Shown here: positions 46,188 to 53,722 of the stretch, piece after piece
How positions within the stretch are numbered: position 1 is the stretch's first letter
Layout: every line of letters begins with the position of its first letter
DNA from: Acidobacteriota bacterium
Lineage (GTDB): Bacteria > Acidobacteriota > Terriglobia > Terriglobales > Acidobacteriaceae
Length of the DNA: 64,000 bases
NCBI GenBank assembly: GCA_018268915.1
Contig: JAFDVQ010000005.1
Span: 496,001 to 560,000, forward strand
Direction: 5' to 3'
The notes under the pieces: model-generated
Told to the model about the DNA's origin: nothing
The model's database searches: none
The model's input: only the letters and a program-made list of their open reading frames with translations
Made by a program: the position numbers and the translations under genes

Positions 46188-47597
46188 CTAGGTCGCGTAC
46201 TTGATCAACTGCATAAAGCCATAGTCCATATGTAACTGCTGGTGGCAGTGCCATAGCGTGTCGCCGGGATTGTCGGCGACGAAATCTACTTCAACAGTGT
46301 CGAGGGGCATGACATTGATGACATCCTTCTTGAGACCGCTGAGCTGCTTGTCTCCGATCCGCGTGACCTCAAATGTGTGCCGGTGAAGATGCAATGGATG
46401 TTGGTCGCCGCTGCCATTGCGGAAGACGAGCCGGTAGCGCTTTCCTGCGTGGACCATGAGCGGCTCAACGTCAGGCCATGACTTGTTGTTGATCGTCCAG
46501 GTATCAAACTGCGATCCCTTCTGGGGGCCGATGTCGCGGAACGTCAGTACGAATTTCTCATCTGGCTCGGGCGCTGCCGTCGTGTTTGCGAACTGCGTGT
46601 AGTCCCACTCGACAGGCGATGAGTCTTTCCACACAGGCGCGCCCGATTGGCCTGCGTATTCGATCACGACGCCGAGGCCCATCTTGCGTGACTTCTCCAG
46701 CGTTGAACCCAGGATCCACACCCCCGGAGTTGTCATCTCCACGATCGCGTCTACGCGTTCGGCAACCGCAAGGGAAAGCACGTCGACACTTGCTGGCTTC
46801 GGGACGGGGTTGCCATCCATCGCAATGACCGTGAAGCGATGCCCCGGCAATGCGAGAACCACGTTCTCGGTCGCGCTCGCATTTAGCAGGCGCATCAGAA
46901 CGCGCTGGCCCTTCTTCACGCGAATGGGTTCGCCTGCACCCAGCATGCGGTCATTGATAGTCGCGTATTTATATCCAACGTCAGACCCGCTTGTCAGGGG
47001 CATGTTGGCCGATTCGGCACGCATGTTCTCGACCATGGGCACGAATGACGGTTCCCAGTGATGAATGGCGAGATTCACCTCCGTGTCGTACTGCGGCGCG
47101 GACTGATTGCCTTCGATCAACAGGAATCCGAACTGCCCGGTGTAGGTACCCATCGCCAGATTCCCGAATGATCCCGCATGCGTGTGGTACCAGCGCGTAC
47201 CGGCCGGCTTTGGCGTGAAGCTGTAGCGATGCGTCTGGCCGGCGCCAATCATGGGGGATCCTTCTTCCATAGCGCCGTCGTTCAGCGAATCGATGGCCAG
47301 CCCGTGCCAATGAACGATATCCGCTTCAGTTGCAGCGTTCGTCACGTCGATGCTGACGGGGACTCCTTCGCGAAGCTTGAGCAGCGGTCCAGGCACTTTG
47401 CCGTTGTAGGAAAGCGTTTTGATGGAGATGCCTGGACCGATCTCGAGATTGCAGGGTTCGATACGAAGGGCATGATCCACCTTGCCTGCAGCTTTTGCCT
47501 GCGCGGGCAAACGACCAGCGATCGAGTGGCCGGCAACAAGCATTCCTGTGGAGGCAAGGAAATTTCTGCGGCTGATTTGAATCGGGGAAGATTTCAA
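46188..47597 (-). CDS. Multicopper oxidase, Tat-exported
   Basis: Laccase-like oxidase of 469 residues. The N-terminus has a twin-arginine signal (SRRNFLAS) and a hydrophobic stretch. All four copper-binding segments are present: HWHG (96-99), WYHTH (136-140), HPLHLHRHTFEV and HCHQQLHMDYGFM (450-462). The type-1 copper ligands would be C451 and H456. The axial position five residues after H456 is Phe461 rather than Met, a feature of high-potential type-1 sites. It likely transfers electrons from a donor to oxygen. The start is TTG. It is the first gene of the cluster with the cytochrome c and the PQQ dehydrogenase. Confidence 0.93.
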   Translation of the reverse strand: MKSSPIQISRRNFLASTGMLVAGHSIAGRLPAQAKAAGKVDHALRIEPCNLEIGPGISIKTLSYNGKVPGPLLKLREGVPVSIDVTNAATEADIVHWHGLAIDSLNDGAMEEGSPMIGAGQTHRYSFTPKPAGTRWYHTHAGSFGNLAMGTYTGQFGFLLIEGNQSAPQYDTEVNLAIHHWEPSFVPMVENMRAESANMPLTSGSDVGYKYATINDRMLGAGEPIRVKKGQRVLMRLLNASATENVVLALPGHRFTVIAMDGNPVPKPASVDVLSLAVAERVDAIVEMTTPGVWILGSTLEKSRKMGLGVVIEYAGQSGAPVWKDSSPVEWDYTQFANTTAAPEPDEKFVLTFRDIGPQKGSQFDTWTINNKSWPDVEPLMVHAGKRYRLVFRNGSGDQHPLHLHRHTFEVTRIGDKQLSGLKKDVINVMPLDTVEVDFVADNPGDTLWHCHQQLHMDYGFMQLIKYAT

Positions 47598-47660
47598 GTT
47601 TTTTCCGGGTGTCCTTAGTCACGCACATTTGTGGCAGCGTTCGAAGTGGACGTCAACCAT

Positions 47661-47704
47661 TCTCTAGGGACGAAGGCACAGATGTAAACGTCTTCGTCCC
47701 GAGA
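47661..47704 (-). terminator. Long hairpin between the ThuA gene and the multicopper oxidase gene
   Basis: GGGACGAAG (47667-47675) pairs perfectly with CTTCGTCCC (47692-47700) around a 16-base loop. Four more pairs (TCTC/GAGA) extend it past a 2-base bulge. No U-tract follows on either strand. It may end the ThuA transcript with help from Rho, or act as a leader structure of the oxidase operon 64 bp further on. Confidence 0.45.
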
Positions 47705-47745
47705 AGCGAACCTAGCCTCGAAATTTGAGGTTGGTTAAAGAACGG

Positions 47746-48630
47746 CTATTGCTGAGGGGGAGCCGGCTTCTTGTGGCTGGCAGTGCTGCCGTTGGTCATC
47801 CACAGAGCCCACTTGATGGCTTCAAAGTACATCTTGCGCACATCCGGATCGTTCCAGGACTCCTCTGTGTGCCCGAGGGTCGAGTAGAAAACGCGCCCCT
47901 TGCCGTACATCTTGCTCCAGGCAACAGCAAAGTCGTGATCAGTGCGGTGCACGCGAGGATTGTTCGCATAGTTCAGCTTGTTCGGGTCGAGGCTGAGCAG
48001 CACGTTCACCTTGTCGCGAGACCATTCTTTCGGCTGATAGATCTCGTCGTACTTCACAAAAGACTTCGGGAAGTGGCGGACGGCCGGGAAATCAGGATCT
48101 TCGTTGATGATCGGCGCATTGAAGGTCATCCACGGGTGTTCATTGAACCAGCCTCCAATCATTTCGCCGTACTCGGGCCACTTGTAGTTCGTGTCCAGCG
48201 CGGCGTGAATGCCAACGAAGCCTTTGCCGTCATCGTGGATGAACGACAGGAAATCCTGCTTCTGGCTGTCGTCGAGGTCGAGTTCGCCAGTGGTGCTGGC
48301 AAAGACTATCAGATCGAAATACTTGAGATTCTTTGCATTGCGCCCCAAATCCTTCTTGGTCAACAGTTCGGTGTCGGTGCGGATAACCGTGTCCCACAGT
48401 CCGCTTTCCTTCCCCATGTTGTAAACAGCGACCATGGCATCCGGAATCGAGTCGTGCTCGAAGCCCTTGGTCTGCCCAACGACAAGGACGTGCTTCATAT
48501 GCACCTGCTTGGCACCCGGAGAGGGCGGCATATCCGGTGAAGCCTGAGCACAGGCGCGCGTAAGCTGGGTAAGTGAAAGGGCTGCAAGCAGCCCACAGGA
48601 AACGATCAATAAGCTTCGTCCAAGGCGCAA
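47746..48630 (-). CDS. ThuA-like domain protein, exported
   Basis: Protein of 294 residues with a signal peptide (LLIVSCGLLAALSLTQLTRA) and one ThuA domain, a class I glutamine-amidotransferase-like fold linked to sugar metabolism (trehalose utilisation). Typical stretches are HVLVVGQTKGFEHDSIPDAM, DLIVFASTTGELDLDDSQK, GKGFVGIHAALDTNY and GRVFYSTLGHTEESWNDP. The reaction of secreted ThuA proteins is not firmly known; a role in carbohydrate breakdown is inferred from the family. The TTG start follows GGAG with a 5-base spacer. The gene stands alone, with a long hairpin after it. Confidence 0.88.
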   Translation of the reverse strand: MRLGRSLLIVSCGLLAALSLTQLTRACAQASPDMPPSPGAKQVHMKHVLVVGQTKGFEHDSIPDAMVAVYNMGKESGLWDTVIRTDTELLTKKDLGRNAKNLKYFDLIVFASTTGELDLDDSQKQDFLSFIHDDGKGFVGIHAALDTNYKWPEYGEMIGGWFNEHPWMTFNAPIINEDPDFPAVRHFPKSFVKYDEIYQPKEWSRDKVNVLLSLDPNKLNYANNPRVHRTDHDFAVAWSKMYGKGRVFYSTLGHTEESWNDPDVRKMYFEAIKWALWMTNGSTASHKKPAPPQQ

Positions 48631-48990
48631 GGGATCTCCTTTTTGGGCACGGCCAGGAGCGAACTGGGCAGGTGCCTTTTTAACGCACTAATTCTAATGC
48701 TTTGGAGCGCCTTGACTATCCTGTCCATTCCCGGCGAGTTCACGAAATTGCTCGGCAGATGAGGGATCGATTTGTATTTGAAACCTTTGGGAAGACTGAG
48801 AAGACATGCAGACACCATATCCGAATTCAGCAGAATGCCTGCGAGAGTGATCGCCAACGCGATGTAGCGGACAGGCTTTCCACTACTCCAAAGGGGGCGC
48901 AAACCGGATTCTTGTTCGGTGCTGTGGTGACAGAACGTGCCTGGGATATTGGACATCGCCGCATCTTTGCAGGAGTCAGCGGCCCCTGCC
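48631..48990. other. 360-bp spacer without a supported gene
   Basis: A minus-strand frame of 139 codons (48606-49025) covers this stretch and overlaps the ThuA start by 25 bp. It has one hydrophobic segment but no recognisable domain, and it would run across the ThuA ribosome binding site. I see no hairpin or operator of note. Confidence 0.4.
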
Positions 48991-49413
48991 CTAATTTGAA
49001 TGAACGTCCCACGGCCTGAAAGCATGCTCGCACGCGTCCATATCGACCTTCTTTCCGTGGAAGCGTGCTCCTTCCAACTTGAGGCGGGATCGCTGTTCAG
49101 CAGCCGCCCCTCCTCGAAGCTTTATCTCCCCGCCTGCGCCCAGGACTCGATGCCAGGGCAGCTGGTCAACCGGGTCAGTTCTTAGCAGTCTCGCCACAGC
49201 TCTATGGAGACGCGGGTATCCTGCAGCGGCGGCAACCCGGCCGTAGGTACTGACCTTACCGGGCGGGATTGAGAGAATCATTCGCCGGAATGCGATGTCG
49301 CGTGGCTCGTTCGAATGCATCGCAGCGAAGAGCATGCTTCGCTTGGCCTGTTGTATCGAACGCTGATCCTCAAGTAACCGAATGTTGGCGGATTTTCTCA
49401 CCGTGCGGACCAT
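48991..49413 (-). CDS. Alkyltransferase-like protein (ATL), MGMT fold with Trp in place of catalytic Cys
   Basis: DNA-binding protein of about 140 residues related to O6-alkylguanine-DNA alkyltransferase. The fold-specific segments are RRMILSIPPGKVSTYGRVAA, the Arg-containing helix HRAVARLLRTDP and LPWHRVLGAGGEIKLRG. The active-site PCHR of the repair enzyme is PWHR here (W97), so it cannot accept an alkyl group. Known ATLs instead bind the lesion and hand it to nucleotide excision repair. The ATG at 49413 follows GGAGAG with a 6-base spacer. Later ATGs at 49335 and 49320 would give a shorter protein closer to the core family length. Confidence 0.85.
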   Translation of the reverse strand: MVRTVRKSANIRLLEDQRSIQQAKRSMLFAAMHSNEPRDIAFRRMILSIPPGKVSTYGRVAAAAGYPRLHRAVARLLRTDPVDQLPWHRVLGAGGEIKLRGGAAAEQRSRLKLEGARFHGKKVDMDACEHAFRPWDVHSN

Positions 49414-49806
49414 CAGGGACTCTCCGCTGCCGGACTGGATAGAAATGACGCTCTGAAACAATGTGGGGCGAGCGAGCAGACCATTACTTCTTTGACCGTA
49501 CACGACTCGGTTGATTCTAGTCGGATTAACGCAATCTCCTCACGAACAAAAACTCGAAATATCGGCAGATGAAAGTGGAAAGGCGCAAATTGGACTGATG
49601 TGTCGGCGCTCGTCACTTTTCGGAGACCATCGTATCCCGTAGAATCGGAGCCGGTATAGATGTAGAGCTCTAGTGCAAAGGCGCGTGCGACAGCCTTTGT
49701 GAAAATTCAATAACGATTACCTTGCGCAGGGATACACCTTGTTCAGTGAGAGTTACAGAAATGAAACCGCACAGTTCGCAAGAGCTCGACGGTGAAAGGG
49801 ACACGA
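49414..49806. other. Promoter region of the GH38 gene
   Basis: Nearly 400 bp between divergent genes. An in-frame extension of the ATL gene reaches 49503 but lacks family sequence. A 32-codon frame begins at 49761 and overlaps the GH38 start in another frame, so a short leader peptide is conceivable. A LacI-like half-matching site (TGAA-AA-TTCA, about 49700-49709) is too weak to call. No clear -35/-10 pair was found. Confidence 0.35.
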
Positions 49807-52800
49807 ATGAAGTTTTGTACTTTGATCTTGCTCGCAGCGATTCCCGCTGCAGCTTCTGAGATTCCTGGCGCCTGGCATATCAGTGGATCCGTTCACGGGC
49901 AGGATCTCACCATCCTTTGCAATCTGAAGCAGCATGAGGATAAGGTGACGGGCTCCTGCAAGATGGACGGCCAGCAACCGATGGATGTTGTGGGGACTGT
50001 CAAATCCAACCAGGTGATGCTGCAATATGGATTCGATGATGGCGGAACGAATCTGATCATTACATTGAATGGCACCCTCAGCTCTCCAAGCGACATGAAG
50101 GGTGACCTCTTCGTCGATCCCTTTGAGATGCAGGGAGTGTTTAACGCACGACTGGGGTCAGACCCTGAGCCTGCCGTCGATACGACAGCACCGCCGCCAG
50201 AGCCCGCTGCAAAAGCAACCGCCCCGGAAGCTCCGGCTGTCCTCGACCCTGGCAAGAACGCAACCCTTTATGTCGTTCCCTACGCGCATCTCGATACAGA
50301 GTGGAGATGGGAGTACCCGACCGTCATCGGCGAATATCTCTCAAGAACGATGCGGGACAATTTCGCTTTGTTTGAGAAATATCCGCACTATGTCTTCAAC
50401 TTCAGCGGAGCCAACCGCTACCGCTTCCTGAAGGAGTATTACCCAGCCGACTACCAGAAGCTTCAGAAGTATGTTGCTGCGGGCAGGTGGTTCGTCGCGG
50501 GTTCTTCGATGGAAGAAAACGACGTCAATAATCCGTCGGCAGAGTCAATCATTCGCCAGGTCCTGTACGGCAAGGAATTCTTCCGGCACGACTTCGGGAA
50601 GACCAGCGCGGAATATATGCTGCCGGACTGCTTTGGTTTTCCGGCATCGCTGCCCAGCATCCTCTCTCACACCGGCATCAAGGGTTTCTCGACGCAGAAG
50701 CTGACCTGGCATTCGGCCACCACAGCAGGTGGACCGGGATCGCCTCAGGACACCGCCAAGGGCATTCCATTCAACGTGGGCACCTGGGTTGGACTCGACG
50801 GCAAAACAGTAATCGCCGCTCTGAATGCAACAGACTACGGCGGCAACGTCACTGAGGACCTGACCAAGAGCAACGAGTGGATCAAGCGCGCCGAAGCGGT
50901 TGGCAAGTCGAGCGGCGACTATGTCGACTATCGCTACTACGGCACAGGCGACATCGGCGGCTCTCCCCGTGAGCCTTCTGTGAAGCTGATGGAAGCAATT
51001 GTCACGAAGGGTGAAGCTGAAATTCCGAACGAGTCAAATCCCAAGGCTACTCCGCAAATCGTCAAAGTGGGCGATGGACCTCTTAAGGTCGTGCAGGCGA
51101 CGGCTGAACAGATGTTCCTGGATATCAAGCCGGAGCAGGCCGCTCATCTTCCTCGTTATTCCGGCGATCTAGAGCTCACTGAGCATTCGGCGGGTTCGTT
51201 GACCTCCGAGGCCTACATGAAGCGGTGGAACCGCGAGAATGAAGTACTCGCTGACGCCGCAGAGCGTGCATCTGTGGCAGCGGATTGGATGGGGGGCCGG
51301 ACGTATCCACGTCAGCGGCTGACCGATGCCTGGACCCTCGTAATGGGTGGGCAATTCCATGACCTCATCCCTGGCACCTCAACACCCAAGGCGTATGAGT
51401 TTGCGTGGAACGATCAGAATATTGCCCTGAATCAATTCGGGCAGGTTCTCAAGAGCGCGACTGACGCCATCTCCTCGGGCCTTAACACCCAGGTCAAGGG
51501 AACCGCGGTCGTAGTCTACAACCCGCTTTCTATCGAGCGTGAGGACGTTGTGGAAGCGCAGGTTGCGTTCCCCGGTGCCGCGCCCAAGGGAGTTCGCGTA
51601 ACGGGTCCCGACGGCAAAGAGGTCGCGGCTCAAATTGGCGAGGCCAGCAAAGATGGCGTCAAGGTGATCTTCCTCGCGAAGGTGCCTTCGGTAGGCTACG
51701 CCGTCTATGACGTCCAGCCATCCGAAGCAGCATCGCAAGCCAACTCACTTAAGATCACGGAATCCTCGCTTGAGAATGGCCGCTACGTTGTAAAGGTCGA
51801 TACCAATGGCGACGTCTCCAGCATCTACGACAAGCAGATCAAGCGTGAATTACTTGCTGCTCCTGCCCGACTCGCGATCAAGACCGACAAGCCTGCGGAG
51901 TGGCCGGCGTGGAATATGGATTGGACCGATCAGCAGAAGCCGCCGCGCGGCTATGTCTCCGGTCCAGTTAAGGCAAAGATCGTCGAGAACGGTCCAGCAC
52001 GGATCGCGTTGCAGATTGTGCGCGAAACGGAGGGCTCCAATTTCGAACAAACGATCCGCTTAGGTGCAGGCGGAGCCGGCGATCGCGTTGAATTCAGCAA
52101 TGTGGTCAACTGGCAGACCTCTGAAGCCAACGTAAAGGCCACGTTCCCTCTAGTCGCTTCGAACCCGAAAGCCACCTACAACTGGGACATTGGCAAGATC
52201 GAGCGCGGCAACAACGACGAACGCAAGTTTGAGGTTGCTTCGCACCAATGGTTCGATCTCACCGACGTGAGTGGCGCCTATGGTGTCACGATCCTTTCAG
52301 ACTATAAACATGGATCGGACAAGCCCGATGATCACACGCTGAGGCTCACGCTCTTGCGCAGCCCTGGCATCAGCCCGGCAGGTCTCTCGTACAACGATCA
52401 GTCCACGCAGGATTGGGGCCGTCACGAGTTCAAGTATGGTATTGCGAGCCATGCAGGCGACTGGCAGAAAGGCGAGACCAACTGGCAAGGTATCCGACTC
52501 AATCAGCCTTTGATTGCCTTCCAGAGCCCGGCGCACGATGGTCCACTCGGAAAGAGTTTCTCTCTGCTCAGCGTGAACAATCGCAATGTCCGCGTAATGG
52601 CTCTCAAGAAAGCCGAGCAGGGCGACGAGGTTGTGGTTCGACTCGTCGAAGAGACAGGCAGGCCTCAGAAAGATGTGCACCTGACGTTCCCTGCGGCAGT
52701 CGCATCGGCGCGTGAAATCAACGGTGCCGAGGAAGAAGTGGGTTCAGCGACGGTGGCGAAAGGAGAGCTGATTACCGATTTCACACCGTTCCAGCCCCGC

Positions 52801-53601
52801 ACCTTCGCCGTGAAACTTTCGTCTGCGACTGCCAAGGTCGCTCCGACGCAGGCGCAACCGGTCGAGTTGTCATACGACACATCCGTTGCATCAACCGATG
52901 GACACCCCTCAAGCGGAGGTTTTGACGATGTAGGGCATGCGCTTCCGGCAGAGTTGCTGCCTTCGACAGTTTCCTACGACGGCATTGACTTCAAACTTGC
53001 TCCGGCGGCTGAGTCCAAGCCGAGCGCAATGACGGCGCGCGGCCAAACAATCAAGCTGCCCGAGGGTAAATTCAACCGCCTTTATCTGCTGGCTGCTGCA
53101 TACGGAGGAGACCAAAAGGCAACTTTCCAAGTCGACAGTAAGCCGCACGAACTGACGATTCAAAATTGGACAGGATATATCGGCCAGTGGGATAACCGGC
53201 AATGGAAGACAGTTCCTTTGCCTCCGCCGGCAACTCCCGCCGACGGCGACAACAGTGCTGAGGCGAAACGTGCACGCCGAACTCTGACGTACATCGCGTC
53301 ACACGGGCCAATGATGTCTCCGAAAATGACCGGACTTACTCCTGGGTTCGTGAAGCAAGCACCGATCGCGTGGTATGCCTCGCACAGCCATGGAACTGAC
53401 GGGAGCAATCAGATCTATGCCTATTCGTATCTGTACGCTTATACGATCGATGTGCCGGCCAGCGCCAAGACTCTGACTCTTCCAACAGATGAGCGGATCC
53501 GTATCCTGGCTATCACAGCAGCGGAAGCCGGAACGACAACCAATCCAGCGCAGCCTCTGCATGACACGTTGGAGACGGCAACGACCGTGATGCAAAACTG
53601 A
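49807..53601 (+). CDS. GH38-type alpha-mannosidase with extra N-terminal domain
   Basis: Exported glycoside hydrolase of 1264 residues. After a signal peptide (MKFCTLILLAAIPAAAS), a beta-rich domain of about 100 residues and a Pro/Ala/Thr linker (120-147) precede the GH38 catalytic domain. Zinc and catalytic residues are visible: H161 and D163 in YAHLDTEWRWEYP, the predicted nucleophile D274 in MLPDCFGFPA, and GGQFHDLIPGTSTPK. Beta-sandwich domains follow, and a C-terminal carbohydrate-binding-like module (about 1040-1150). It should cut alpha-mannosides in the periplasm or outside the cell. The ATG follows AAAGGG. It converges with the GH/SUMF1 fusion gene. Confidence 0.9.
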   Translation: MKFCTLILLAAIPAAASEIPGAWHISGSVHGQDLTILCNLKQHEDKVTGSCKMDGQQPMDVVGTVKSNQVMLQYGFDDGGTNLIITLNGTLSSPSDMKGDLFVDPFEMQGVFNARLGSDPEPAVDTTAPPPEPAAKATAPEAPAVLDPGKNATLYVVPYAHLDTEWRWEYPTVIGEYLSRTMRDNFALFEKYPHYVFNFSGANRYRFLKEYYPADYQKLQKYVAAGRWFVAGSSMEENDVNNPSAESIIRQVLYGKEFFRHDFGKTSAEYMLPDCFGFPASLPSILSHTGIKGFSTQKLTWHSATTAGGPGSPQDTAKGIPFNVGTWVGLDGKTVIAALNATDYGGNVTEDLTKSNEWIKRAEAVGKSSGDYVDYRYYGTGDIGGSPREPSVKLMEAIVTKGEAEIPNESNPKATPQIVKVGDGPLKVVQATAEQMFLDIKPEQAAHLPRYSGDLELTEHSAGSLTSEAYMKRWNRENEVLADAAERASVAADWMGGRTYPRQRLTDAWTLVMGGQFHDLIPGTSTPKAYEFAWNDQNIALNQFGQVLKSATDAISSGLNTQVKGTAVVVYNPLSIEREDVVEAQVAFPGAAPKGVRVTGPDGKEVAAQIGEASKDGVKVIFLAKVPSVGYAVYDVQPSEAASQANSLKITESSLENGRYVVKVDTNGDVSSIYDKQIKRELLAAPARLAIKTDKPAEWPAWNMDWTDQQKPPRGYVSGPVKAKIVENGPARIALQIVRETEGSNFEQTIRLGAGGAGDRVEFSNVVNWQTSEANVKATFPLVASNPKATYNWDIGKIERGNNDERKFEVASHQWFDLTDVSGAYGVTILSDYKHGSDKPDDHTLRLTLLRSPGISPAGLSYNDQSTQDWGRHEFKYGIASHAGDWQKGETNWQGIRLNQPLIAFQSPAHDGPLGKSFSLLSVNNRNVRVMALKKAEQGDEVVVRLVEETGRPQKDVHLTFPAAVASAREINGAEEEVGSATVAKGELITDFTPFQPRTFAVKLSSATAKVAPTQAQPVELSYDTSVASTDGHPSSGGFDDVGHALPAELLPSTVSYDGIDFKLAPAAESKPSAMTARGQTIKLPEGKFNRLYLLAAAYGGDQKATFQVDSKPHELTIQNWTGYIGQWDNRQWKTVPLPPPATPADGDNSAEAKRARRTLTYIASHGPMMSPKMTGLTPGFVKQAPIAWYASHSHGTDGSNQIYAYSYLYAYTIDVPASAKTLTLPTDERIRILAITAAEAGTTTNPAQPLHDTLETATTVMQN

Positions 53602-53632
53602 CCTGCAGCAATTCAGCCCGGTTATGCGTGGC

Positions 53633-53666
53633 GCTCGAGCGGAAGAACATTTCTCTCCGCTTGAGC
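53633..53666. terminator. Hairpin between convergent GH38 and GH/SUMF1 genes
   Basis: GCTCGAGCGGA (53633-53643) and TCCGCTTGAGC (53656-53666) form an 11-bp stem with one G-U-type mismatch and a 12-base loop, midway between two converging stop codons. No U-run follows on either side. Confidence 0.5.
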
Positions 53667-53722
53667 CCTTCACTACATCGTCAGACTTGATGGATCGCCG
53701 GAATAGGCCGCGGAATGCTTTC

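Noticed and set aside
48606..49025. Minus-strand frame of 139 codons with one hydrophobic segment
   Set aside because: It overlaps the ThuA start and its ribosome binding site, shows no family features, and lacks a good site of its own.
49698..49711. LacI-operator-like TGAA-AA-TTCA before the GH38 gene
   Set aside because: Only four bases per arm match and the centre is wrong, so it is within chance for AT-rich DNA.
49761..49859. 32-codon frame overlapping the GH38 start
   Set aside because: It could be a leader peptide, but there is no sign of conservation or attenuation structure.
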